Shown here piece by piece: positions 9,739 to 22,338 of a stretch of 64,000 nt of DNA (positions are counted from its first letter, which is position 1; every line of letters begins with the position of its first letter). The stretch is from Ascidia mentula (taxonomy: Eukaryota > Chordata > Ascidiacea > Phlebobranchia > Ascidiidae): assembly GCA_947561715.1 (NCBI GenBank), contig OX387200.1:5768501-5832500 (forward strand), written 5' to 3'. A program made the position numbers and the translations under genes. Below the pieces are notes generated by a model that was not told where the DNA came from, did no database searches, and worked only from the letters and a program-made list of their open reading frames with translations.

Positions 9739-11659
9739 ATACACACTTTGTCATGACAATACTACACAAAACATATCAGCAATCTAACCCTGAGATTATA
9801 TACAGGCAAAATACATTATTTAGTTTGATGGTGTTGCAGAATAGATGTGACTAAATGGGTTCTTAATACAACGTCGATTTTCGCTGAATTTATAAACAAC
9901 ATAATCGATATACAGTAGGCTTATGTATCGGGATGGAAAAATCTAAAATAAATAACTTCTAATCTTGCATTCTTTTTGTTGTTTTCGATGGTTTAGCTTT
10001 GGCTTTGCGACGACGTTTGACTGCTTTGATCAGGTTGGCTGCTTTTGTTGTATCCAACACTTTTGGGTTGCTTGCCACAACCTTTATCAGTGCAATGACG
10101 TCACCTTCAGCTGTGTGCGAGTGAGGTATCTCCTCTCCGTCGAAGCAGTCGGCGTAAAACGCTGCCAGACTGAGGCTGGTTCGCCATACGCGCATGCACT
10201 TGAACCTAATGAATGTGTCGTAAGATTTCACGCGCTGAAGCGAGCGCTTCATTGCGGTTTGGAAAAAGTTCCATGTGTGAGACCAAAACTTCAAAATCAA
10301 ACCTGTTTCCAGAATTGGCAACAAGACACACTGGGCCCGATTACCTTTCGATGAACTTCCATACAGCCGCCGCCATATCGCTGTTGAAAGGCATGTATTC
10401 ACTCTGTGTTAACATCGAACCTGTCAACTGGGACAACTCGCCTGCATCCTCGTTTATTTCTATTAAAGGGTCTACAGCTAGTCTCATCATGTCACATTCA
10501 TCTGTAATTGTATCAATTTCGCCTGACAATAGCTTTTCCTCAGAAACCTTCACCATGCATATCTCGATATTCTATCGTGTGTCCAAACCTGTGGCCTCCA
10601 AGTCTAAAAATATTAGCGTAGTATTGTTGGCAAGATCACTGTTATTTCTTTGTGTTGGTGATCTGGGATCGGGTAATGATTGTGAGGATAAAGATTTTTC
10701 CTCTGTCCGGGGTGAATTTGTAGTTGGGTCAACCAAGTTATCTGTGAACCAAAGATGTTCCGGCCGTTGCAAAGGTTTTAAGTTAACTCTCAGGGTTTCA
10801 ACAAGCACACATACCGGTTGGGTTTGCAAATTTATGAATAGTGCTACCTGTTGAAAAACGCTCTGTTCCATATCGCCCGACTGAGAAGTCATTCGTATTT
10901 TGTCAATGATTCTTTCAGGTTTTTGTACTTCGACATGAACAGTCTCCAAGTTTATTTCTTTACAAATATGGACTTTGCTTCCAAAAAACACCATTGTCGC
11001 AGCTCTTTTAGGCATACGACATACTTTTCTTTCAGTGCTTGAACTGGAGCTGGCGGGCATGGCTGTTGGTTACCTGAGCTATGAAATCAAGCCTTATGAC
11101 GATTCGCAAATCAACATATTTTACGGCCCTAAAAACCGTAACGAGGCGATGGTTTGCGTCATAGGGATTTCGGTACCAGTTTCTCCGAAAAACAAATAGG
11201 GCAATAAAGTGTGTTGTTGCCATAAATCCATAACTAGACAACCGACTTGGGCGCACAGTCTTTAGGGGAGCAAAATTTTGTAAAATAGCTCGGCCTGTGG
11301 GTAACTTTGCCAATTGAAGCGACAAAAACTTGCTATCTCTACATGTTAATTTCATAAACAGTGATTGTGGTGGCAGAAAATTGGTTCAATGGGGCTAAAA
11401 TCTGGTCCAGGGCGATTTGATACGAAGGAAACATGTAAATTAGGCTTACTGAATGACTGCAAATAGTGAGATCAATAGGAGTTAGCCAAAACAACATATG
11501 CTGTTGCATCTAAGAAAACAAATTGTATTAAACTAAAATAAAATTTTGTTCCCGGAGTTTAAACATATAAACTAGTTCTGACTTTTCGGTTTAATTGTGC
11601 GCACCAAACAAATTTGGTCAAAGGATCTCGCTTCCAGCGGTTGGAAATCAATTTGTTAC
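9739..11659. repeat. Duplicated segment, copy 2 (pairs with 1365-3027)
   Basis: Collinear with 1365-3027, but includes about 270 bp of the exonuclease N-terminal region that copy 1 lacks. Similarity ends at about 11659, directly before a tRNA-like T-arm. The left end is joined to a 58-bp scrap (9681-9738) that also occurs at 6283-6348 and 8524-8588, marking a composite breakpoint. Confidence 0.8.
9959..11060 (-). pseudogene. TREX-like 3'-5' exonuclease, longest copy D (interrupted)
   Basis: The most complete family member here. From a start at 11060 a long frame encodes about 145 residues of Ser/Lys-rich extension, then ExoI (LIFLDLEATGL). After an in-frame TAG it continues for 70 residues, then meets TAA just before an ExoII-like segment (CLVANSGNRFDF). 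The C-terminal third, in another frame, has SHTAEGDVIALI (ExoIII) and a basic tail. Human TREX1 has the same order (MEATGL, CLVAHNGDRYDF, SHTAEGDVLALL). Each catalytic motif is recognisable, but the frame is broken at several points, two of them shared with copy A. I call it a pseudogene; very small unrecognised introns are an unlikely alternative. Confidence 0.65.
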
Positions 11660-11676
11660 ATGGTTAGCCCAGGGTC

Positions 11677-11693
11677 GTGAGTTCAAACCTCAC
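11677..11693 (+). repeat. tRNA-like T-arm (SINE or tRNA relic)
   Basis: A 5-bp stem, GTGAG/CTCAC, encloses the 7-base loop TTCAAAC, the canonical T-loop/B-box form, followed by GGGCAGC like an acceptor 3' strand. No matching D-arm or anticodon arm is clear upstream, so this is a fragment, probably of a tRNA-derived SINE. It sits exactly where the 9739-11659 duplication stops matching its partner. Confidence 0.5.
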
Positions 11694-11967
11694 GGGCAGC
11701 TTGATTTTTCAGATCTCGCTTCCACTTGTCGGGAAAAGTGGCTGATCCAGCTTGGCTGCAATGCCTTGGCTGCGAAGCCTGTGAACCTTACATTACTAAC
11801 ACTTAGAATTTTACAGGTTTATTAATAAATTTCAGCATCAAATAAAAATATTGTGTTTGTAGGCTACCTTTAGGCTATATTCTAAAATATCATGTATACT
11901 TCGTACAAATTATGGTCGTTTATACGGAGCGATGTATTATGTTATAGTTCGTGAAACAGATCCCAAA

Positions 11968-12869
11968 ATGGAAGGTTCTCCCGTGGAAAATGTGGACTTC
12001 GATGAACCTGCCGTTAAATGTGCCTATTTAAAAATAATTAAAGTGGCTAAATTCGCCAAAAAAACAAACAATGGTTTAAAGAACAAGCAAAAAGAGTTTC
12101 ACAGATGTTTAAAAGAATGGGTGAGACACCACTTGTCACGTAACTGTTTAAATAAAGTAGCCAAGTACTATTGATAATCTTTGTTGAAAGTTTGTAAATT
12201 GGATGCAAATTATATATTTTAAATAATGATTTCGCCTCCAAATATTACAGATTCCGTTATTGCATTTTAGGTGATTGAAGAAAGAAAGCGCCCAAAGACA
12301 AACCTAAGACAAACATTAATGCTCCACTTTCTCCCAAACAAAGCTCCAAAAAAGGTAAAGTCCATCTTCTATTGGTACCAAGAGACAATTCTATTGCGGT
12401 GGATGTAATGTTTGGTACCAATAAAAAACGCACTTGGCATTTCAAAGCAAAGGAAAATGATGAAATAAAGTTGTTTTATAAAGTCACAGCCGAGGAAGGA
12501 GATGAAATTCTTCTTCTTCACATTTCTGGTAACGGGTGCCGCCACATAACAAAAGTGCGCAAAGAATCCGATGACCACATAGGTATCTTCAAAAAAGAGT
12601 CAAATAATATTGTGATTACTTACAACAAGAAGACGGAAATCACAGTCAATTACCAGACGAATAAAACAGGAACCTCCCATCATGGAATCAAGTACACCAT
12701 GACCGGAGAGATGGAAACAAAGGGAAAACTTTTTGGCAAACACTTTGACGTATCGAAGAGCAACTTTTGTGTTTATAAAGCGCCCACATTTGACGAGGGG
12801 CGCAACGAAATGCTGAATGTCTGTCCAGAGCTTCAGTTGGTATTGGATATACTCGACGGGAAAATCTAG
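11968..12869 (+). CDS. Unrecognised family X protein, copy 3 (two exons, 245 aa)
   Basis: Diverged paralogue of 4895-5885. Exon 1 (11968-12120, phase 0) encodes a Lys-rich, helix-prone segment (MEGSPVENVDFDEPAVK, KNKQKEFHRCLKEW) unlike the Asn-rich first exon of copy 1; an in-frame ATG at 11932 could add 12 residues. Exon 2 (12285-12869) has the family domain in the same order: VHLLLVPRDN, RTWHFKAKEN, DEILLLHISGNGC, HITKVRKESD, YTMTGEMETKGKLFGKH and CPELQLVLDILDGKI, then TAG. Conserved pairs such as SGNGC/YGSGC, LFGKH and CPELQ suggest structural constraint. The two proteins differ by one residue in length, which supports the models. The acceptor at 12284 is the weakest element, because the stronger AG at 12270 would hit a stop. 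Function unknown. Confidence 0.65.
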
Positions 12870-14218
12870 CTTGTCCAAAAAATTGCCACATTGATCAAAT
12901 GATTGTTGAACTTAATTTTTGACATTTCTTATCTTATGAAAACATTTAGTAATCCTAAAGGGGTTGCTGTAAAAATAAAAACAGTTGTTTAGGTCACTTA
13001 AGTCTAAAGTGTTTAATAAATGCATTTTGATGGCTAAATTGCGAAACCGGATGCCATGTTTGACAAAAAAATAGACCATCTTCCTTTGAGCTTTTGCCTG
13101 TTGCGTATAAACGTATAGAGTATCTGTATGTATATTGCAAAACCACTTTTTTAACATCGACTGCAAGCATTTAGGTGTTGTAAATATTATTTTTCGGTGG
13201 AGACCTACTTTTGAAATGTTGTACATGTCCTATTAATAACTGTACATTATTCCTTGTCAAATCAGCACCTGCTACGACCTGGACATATATTCGCCATGTG
13301 TATTTCATACGGATATATTTAATATCACATTAACCAAATAAATGCTCACGTGTTACCGTAAATAAAAGTAGTAATAAGTAAAGCCGTTGGTGTTGCTTAC
13401 AGTCTTATATTATATCCAACATTCCACGTTATCCATATGTATAATAGTTCTTAGGGGGGTTAAATGAACTAGTTGGAGGTTTGACAACAAAACAACGATA
13501 CAAATTTTGCAGTCGTGGAAGGTATATGTAACCGGTTCAACTTTCGGCATATTTCTCAGTGCATTGAACACCCGCAGGTATGTTGAGAACAGCGACTATT
13601 ACGTACTTGCGCAATCGGTTTAAACTGTATTTGTTTTGTTATTCCAGTATGTTGCAATCGGTTTGTTTCCAAAGAAACCCTGACGCCACTTTTTTGTGGT
13701 CTATTTGTTTTTATGGACCATGAGACCATCACGACAGAAAGGATTTAAACGACCGTGCTCACCCGAATGCAGAAGTTTCATCACAAGCATTTCAAAGTTA
13801 ATCACATGTAATGTGTAGGCCCAATGCAGTAGCAGTGGTTGCATGGTACCCAAAGACAAATCAATTATAGTTATCAATAGTAAATGCAGGGTGGTTGTAG
13901 TTTCCGTTCGTGCCGTTAGGTTCTCGCTGTAACAGAGTTAAAACCACAGGCTGATAAAACCTTCCTCCCACACGCACTTAGCCTTGGCAGCCTTTGCGGT
14001 TGCCAGTTTTGCAGAGAACCTTTTCAAAGAACATAGAGTGGCAGGGAAAACTCCACATTTAACCTAATGTTTTTTTCTAATTAAGTTTTCAAATACGTTG
14101 TGGCCACTGACAAACACAACAACTTGAATTTCAGGAATACGTCGGTTGTGAATTTATTTTTCATAAAAAGCACGCATGTTAAATTACACAAACCTCACGT
14201 AGGATACAAAGTTGAACG
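12870..14218. other. No gene recognised
   Basis: 3' flank of family X copy 3, then AT-rich intergenic DNA with short open frames lacking splice or motif support. Confidence 0.45.
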
Positions 14219-14300
14219 TCAAAGTTTATGTCAGTGTATTGACTTAATTCATCTCCGGCTGTGTACGAGTTGGATATTTCCTGTTACCAGGGGCTGTCAA
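14219..14300 (-). pseudogene. Degenerate TREX-like ExoIII remnant
   Basis: Read on the minus strand, this stretch gives EISNSYTAGDELSQ-like codons, which align with the EIPNSHTAEGDVI region of the TREX-like copies at 6.6-9.3 kb. The catalytic His is already Tyr and stops follow. It is the oldest-looking member of the local family and lies outside the duplicated blocks. Confidence 0.4.
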
Positions 14301-15811
<1,511 letters not shown>

Positions 15812-16132
15812 ATCTTAGACCACTGCCTTGGTTAAAAAAGGCTCCACATGTAGTGACTGCTAATACCTGAATAACATTTTTGAGGCACTGTTTGTGTGTA
15901 CAAACTTTAATTTTCACATTCCTCTTGAGTTGCTTACCTCAGTTAAAACAGTTTTTACATTTTAGCCTATTTGTCTTTCCCATTGCATTCCGCTTCACTC
16001 TTAACACTTTTTTCACAATACATATTAAAACAAACACATTATATGGTTTATCTGTTAATCTTCATTACATGTCTTGATCTTTGTAGTATTATGAAGTACA
16101 TAGGCATGTTTTATTTGGTCATGTATTTATAA

Positions 16133-16181
16133 AATAAAAAAATCTTCGATTTTAGGTTTTAGATGGTAAACTAGTTTACAA
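16133..16181 (+). other. H3.3 poly(A) signal and RACGAP1 start: candidate operon junction
   Basis: AATAAA at 16133-16138 is followed within 16-24 bp by T-rich AG acceptors at 16154-16155 and 16161-16162, and by the RACGAP1 ATG at 16181. There is no room for a normal promoter and leader. Ascidians trans-splice a leader onto downstream cistrons of operons at such acceptors; that use here is inferred. Confidence 0.5.
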
Positions 16182-19100
16182 TGCCGATTAAAACTGTCGC
16201 TGACAAAGCTTTTTGCAAGCTGTCGTTGGTGAATCAATTTGATGAAGTGATTCGAGCATACAACACATTGGTTGAGGGAAGCTGTGAAAAAGGTAATATA
16301 AACATATATATACTGCTGTCTTTCATTTGTTAACAATTTGCATGTTAAATTGGACTAATACTCAACACAATGATTTTCTGTTCCAGAATTCCTTCAGTTT
16401 GCTCAGCACTTTGAACAGTGCCGACAAAAATGGAATGTTGCAGAACAAAGATGTTTAGACCTGCAGGAAAGACTTACTAAAGTAAACTGACTCATACATT
16501 TTTGGTTCTTGGCCTAATTGTTGGTTAAATGTTTTTCTTCTGCAGAGTGAGGCAGAGAAAAATGCCCTTTTTATCAAGTTGAAGCATGCAAGGAGACAAA
16601 TAGAAGTAGAGATGCAGGGACGTCAAAAGGCAGAACTTGACCGCGATGACCTTGTAGGCAATTTAATTTAGGTGTTATTTTTTTGCTTCACTGTCACTGT
16701 TTTTAGGACAACCAAATTATGTTAGTGCGTGAGCTTTTGCTTTCCGACTCATCTTCAACAGGGACACTTAGTGAGGAGCAACAGAGAAAGCTGGATTTTC
16801 TTAATGCAAGGCATGTGAAATATTTTTTTTTACGTGTTTTGTGACTCTTTTTACTAGATATTTAATCCTTGAGTATATTTTAAGAAAATACAATCTGTTT
16901 CAAAATAATTTGAATCGGTTTTAACAGTCTTACAATCGTGGACATGAAAGCAGAGCTTATAAGTTAATTGCAGAGTGTTTATGCCATATATTTTAACAGT
17001 TTTCAGTTATCAAATTCACCTTTGCTTTTTCAAAGATTGTTTGTCCTTCTATGGCTTACGCATGACTGTATTACCTTTAAGTGCAAGGTGGATTTTCAGT
17101 TGTAAACCATGCAGCTGGGTTTTGATACTTGACTGTTTTGCATTAACTGTTGTTTACAATATGTCGTTTTTGCTTCTGCAGTCGTTTTCAGTCACCAAGA
17201 AGTGGCATGAAGGGAGCTTATAGAAAGTTGGACCCGATTGATGAGACAGGGTCTATGTTATCAGATTACTCTGACATTTCATTTGACGTCACAGAAGATG
17301 ATCTTGACGGATCGTTGAGAAATGGCAAGAAGTGGAAGCGGGGACGAATGGCAGCAAGGGTGTGTGACTTGCCAATGTGACTTCTGTGCCTAAATGTACA
17401 TAAAAATTGTACGTATACATTTTCAGAGAGCATTTGGAAATGATGATGAAACCATGCCGAAGCGTTTTAGAAGTGATGCGGTAAGTGTGGTAATACTCAT
17501 TGTGCTTCCCAACATTCTGTTTCAGATAAACTATGCTATCCTTTGCATGCTTGTGTTGTGATCCTTTAATTTTTTTTGTTCTATGTAAAGACAAGCATAA
17601 ACTTCACCATAATACTGCTAATACTAAAGTTTCGCTGATGCTTTAATGATATATATGTATCTAATAATTAGAGTGATAGCGAGTGCTTGTTTGTGTAATG
17701 TGGCATGATTTATCTGAATTCAACCATCCTTTAACATGCTCTTATTCATTGTTTGTCAACTTTACATTAACGCATGTTGCCCTTTAGCCTGCGCCAAGAA
17801 GTGCTGCTGCGCACAGTGACAGCTATCACAATGCTCTTGACAATGACAGCTTTGTATTGGTACGTAGCACTTCAAAACTGCAATACATACATCTTACTGC
17901 AGCATGTCCTCTATTTGTGCACTTGCCATCCGAGAACCTTGAAAATTATTGGTGACCAACCGAAATTATCGTTTTTTTTCAGGGGGCGAATGAATCTATT
18001 CGTTGCACTGTGGACGGCCCGGCTACGATGTGCATTGAGAAGTTGGAGAAGAGTTTTAGTAGACCGAACCCCCATCAAGGTAGACGCAGACCATCGAGAG
18101 AACACCGCAGAAAAAGTGCAAGTAATACTCACCGGTAGTTACGTCGTATTCAGTGTAAGTGCACATTCAACCTTTTATGCAGCCACGTCGGAGTCTGAAA
18201 CACAAAGCAGTGAAGTAGAGACGTTTTGGCCGAGCGCTCCAACCAAGCCAAAGGTACTTTTATTGTTCCTGTTACCGTTCTTTTAATTGACGATTTGTTA
18301 TGTTTTTGTTTGTCATGTGCAGGTGTTTGCAAAGAAGCACAATCTTCAGACGAAGCCGTGTGTGATTACAAAGGAAACTTGCAAACCGGTATACGTGTGG
18401 AATTTTACTTTTTCAAAATAAAATTTTAATGTCTCGTTACGCTCCATACATCAGTTCAAATAAATTATTCAACTTAACAAACAGAAAGTTTTCAAACTAA
18501 CTAGCAATGATGAAATTCACTAGCGACCATATGTTCTTACGTCTTGTCGTCTCTTGTAGTGCGGCAAGCGAATACAGTTCGGCAAGAAAGCAGTGAAGTG
18601 TTTGGAGTGCCGTTTGGTCGCCCACCCAGAGTGTGAAGATGGGATCAGGTCTCTGGCTTGCGATCCGACCCCCGGTTCGCCTTCTTCAACAAGCAGCGAA
18701 AAGGCAAGTACCAACGCCTTCATTTGCATGGTTTGCGGTTGCACATATCTAAACATTATACACTGTTTATTATATGTACACTACAGTGTTTAAAATATAC
18801 AATTACGTTGAAGGCCCCGTTTCGCTTTTTTTCTTTTGGAATTGTTACAAATGACAAGAGTGTACCTACTTTGATCCGCGGCCATCGTTGCACATAAGAA
18901 GGAACCGTGTTTATAGTGAGATGTATATACACGCACTTTTGGCAGCGAACCTGTTTCTACTGTTGCGCTTGTCAAGCGTGTTATTCCCATTAAAATCGTT
19001 AGAGTTTGTCCTCCCTAGTGGACTCGAATTTGACAAACGTCAATGTTTTTTTAAACGGCAGTATTCGCTGTTAGATTTGTCTAGTCGACACTATCATATT

Positions 19101-21479
19101 TGTTATATATACACGCAGAACTCATTGGAAGATTACCTGGCATCCGACGAGGCTCCCAAAATTCCACCAATCATCTACCACACAGTGCAGGAGATAGAGA
19201 GACGCGGTTTGGATGAAGTCGGGTTGTATCGAGTGCCCGGAATGCTACGGATTGTTAAAGAACTTCGTGAGAAATTCAAAGGAAAATCCATACCCAAGCT
19301 GATGGAGGTAAACACCTGGTTTTGTCCCACTCTTTGATTTTAGGCATAGAGGTTCCATGATTTCTTCTTACCGTGTTGAGTTTTTGGAGCTTCTTTGGAA
19401 ATTTAGTGAATTATTTGTTTTGTTCAAGGTTACTGATATCCACGCCTTGTGTTCGTTGGTGAAAGATTTTCTGCGAGTTACACTGAAGGAACCGATTGTC
19501 ACGTTCGCATTACGACCCAAGTTTATTGAAGCAGCTATCCAGGTAATTTAAACAATTTATATTAAGAGTTATAAGTTCTGTATCATAAACCTATGTATTT
19601 AGAATTTAGTTACATCGACCTACATGAGGATTTTTTATGTGAAAATTTTGCCTTAATAAAAAGAATCAAGTAACTTTTGCAAAATTTGCACAACAAATGT
19701 TTTTGTCCAGTTGTTTACACCCGAAAACAATGCGTAAATCGTTTTTTTCACTCACGTGGAATTGGCGGACAATTTTTTGTTTTTGCTAAACCCCTGCATT
19801 TTTATAACATTCACGATTTGAACGCAGGAGCACGACTCGGCCATGTATCAGGTCTTGAACGAACTTCCAGCTTCAAATCGCGACACGATCATGTTCTTGA
19901 TGCTCCACTTTCAACGTATCGCCGAAACCAAAGAGACCCGGATGTCGATTGAGGCGGTGGCAAAAGCTGTCGGGCCGTCTTTGATCGGCTACAGCTCACC
20001 CGAACCTGCAATGAAAGATCTACAGGTAAAATTGTGTGCATATTTGTGAGTAACGAGTGTAATTGTGCTGTACTCGAGGTTACACAAAGTATCGTTACAG
20101 AATGTCGTTGGTTATTTTTTTGTTTATGGCTAACAACAGGCGACATGTTTATGTTTATTCTTCTGACAATCGCAAGTTTTCGATCAAAACTGAAAAAATG
20201 TATTTGATGGTTGTAATTATTGCTGCCTTCAAATTTATATGATATCATAGTTAATCACAAGATTTCGTTTTATGTGTAGTACGCCGCCATTGACCAGGAG
20301 AAGGTAATGACCAAACTTCTGATGTTGCCTGCCGATTATTACGCGAAATGTTTGGAAAAAGCAATGCTGGGTTCAGTGGAGACGCCGCAAAGTCACAGAC
20401 GCGTCCCAAACACACCGGAAACATACAAAGGTGAAAACCCACCACATGTTTTACATTCTATTATCTTATATGCATTTGCCTTCCTCAAACTTGTGGTTAA
20501 GTTGGAATGTCGTGTAGATCTGGGGATGTTTTCGCGAGTTTTTATGGCTCAATAACGCACTCGCGTAAAAAAGTTAAGAGCCCTCTCCTACTTTCGAGGC
20601 TGTTACCAGTTTTGCAGCTTTTTTACCATGGAGCACCTCCTTATTAACCGTTTTAATGCACAGATAAAGATGACCAGTCCAATGTTCCGAATATGAAAGG
20701 TAGACCGATAAGGGTTTTGCAAAATGTCATGTTGTCACGTCCGTTGCATTGCATGGATCTATACTCATTGCTCAGTGCCAATGTTATTGCATGAAACAGT
20801 TATTAACATCATAGGACTTTTTTCTCTAGTGGTAAAGGAAGAATGTGGCAAAATCCTCCACATTATAGTAAATTGTATCTTAATATTGCATTCCTTTTTG
20901 TGAAAACACAGTTATAGTCGCATGAACCGTACAGTAAATATTGCCATTAACCACTAACAACTGCTCGAACCTCGTGTTTGTCTACCAATTTGACGGTGAA
21001 CGCCCGTACTGCTATAGCGTTTCATGGTAGTTCTATATACAGTTTTACCTGATCTGTTTTCAGCTCCAGAAAGTTTGCTCGGTCCGCTCGGCTCCCCAAG
21101 GAAAACTCCATCAAGCAGTTCTTTGGCAGAGAGAGCCAAGAAGTATTTGGGTGGAACTCCGTAAGTACAGATATATGTTTCTCAACAATTTTTTTGTTTC
21201 CCCTTCCATAAACCTGGAATACAAACCACCTATAATGTATGCAATATAACATTTTTTTACATTTTACACCATATTTTACTAGCATACGAGAAACGGAAAA
21301 CTTCTATATAATTACTATTTAATCTTGAAGTAGAAAAAAATTTCCGGCCTTTGGCTGTTGGTTTTTGTGGAAACCCTTACAAAACTACTTGATGTTACTC
21401 TAGAAAAGCTTCGAGCACCACAAAGAGAACGCATACAAAACGTTCGCCCATGACAAAGTTGTTCGGTCCGGTAGTCTGA
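16181..21479 (+). CDS. RACGAP1: Rac GTPase-activating protein 1 (MgcRacGAP/CYK-4), centralspindlin subunit
   Basis: Seventeen coding exons, in phase throughout, give 655 aa: 16181-16292, 16387-16481, 16546-16653, 16707-16810, 17182-17359, 17427-17480, 17788-17859, 17983-18121, 18183-18253, 18323-18388, 18560-18703, 19119-19307, 19429-19542, 19828-20025, 20280-20430, 21064-21160, 21404-21479. The order is that of the family: an N-terminal coiled coil ([20 protein letters not shown]) that binds KIF23, a Ser-rich linker with DETGSMLSD, a C1 zinc finger ([22 protein letters not shown]), and a RhoGAP domain with its arginine finger in GLYRVPG. The tail carries [20 protein letters not shown], like human [16 protein letters not shown]. 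It acts at the spindle midzone and activates RhoA signalling through ECT2 for cytokinesis. Two introns use GC donors, after 16810 and after 18703. KIF23, its partner, lies at 38-46 kb. Confidence 0.95.
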
Positions 21480-22338
21480 CCCCTCTCACTAATATGCATG
21501 TTTATTGTCCTGCCCTACCTCTCATAACACGCATGACGAAAACTAACCCTTTGGTGTTTTCCCATTTCTGATACAGTTTTGGACGCGGAAAACGGAAGGA
21601 AACGTCATATTTTGCTTCGCCTAGCCTTCACTGATGACTGTCGGAACCTTTGTCAACGGATTCAACATTACCCATCTGTATTGTTGTTTCTGACTTTTGC
21701 TTTTCTCACTGACAATAATGATAGAGTGCTGCCCTGTACACTCGCCTTTGACGTTTGCTGGTAATTTGAGACATTTTTGGTGGCAATTTTGCTTGCTATT
21801 TCAGTGTTCTAATTTGCGTTTCATTTGTCACGCTGCCCTTGTATAAAAAGCATGCCAAGATTTTCCCATACGGCATTTTGGCTCTGTTTGTAAGTTATTT
21901 TTGGCATTGGAATATTCTGAAGCAAACTGTTTGCCTACTGTTGCTGGTTTGTCTGCTTTCGTACATTATTTTAGCTAGCGTTATCACCTGTAAACTGACT
22001 ATATATACCGTGTGGCGTTGGGCGGGAATACAATAAATACTGTTATCGTTCATACATTTCTGATTTGTTTTTGGACTATTTGGGGCAGAGAAAACATCAG
22101 GTAATAAGGATACAAACACTAAGTAGTATGGCCTAACTTGGGCCACACAGGATTTCCCGCTTATAAAAACGACTATTTCGTTGTATTTTAAAAAAAATGC
22201 TTCATGCTTCAGTGCGTCGCACGTGTGAGAAAAGCAAATATGTGTTCTTTGGTGAATTTCTAAAAAGTAGTTTGTCGTTTGGGCTGTTAGTGTTGTTTTT
22301 TCCCGTTAGTGTAACGTGGTAATTGATTATGAGCTATC
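21480..22338. other. RACGAP1 3'UTR and GTF3A upstream region
   Basis: AATAAA at 22032-22037 may end RACGAP1. The remaining 300 bp lead to the GTF3A start. No separate gene is recognised. Confidence 0.5.
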
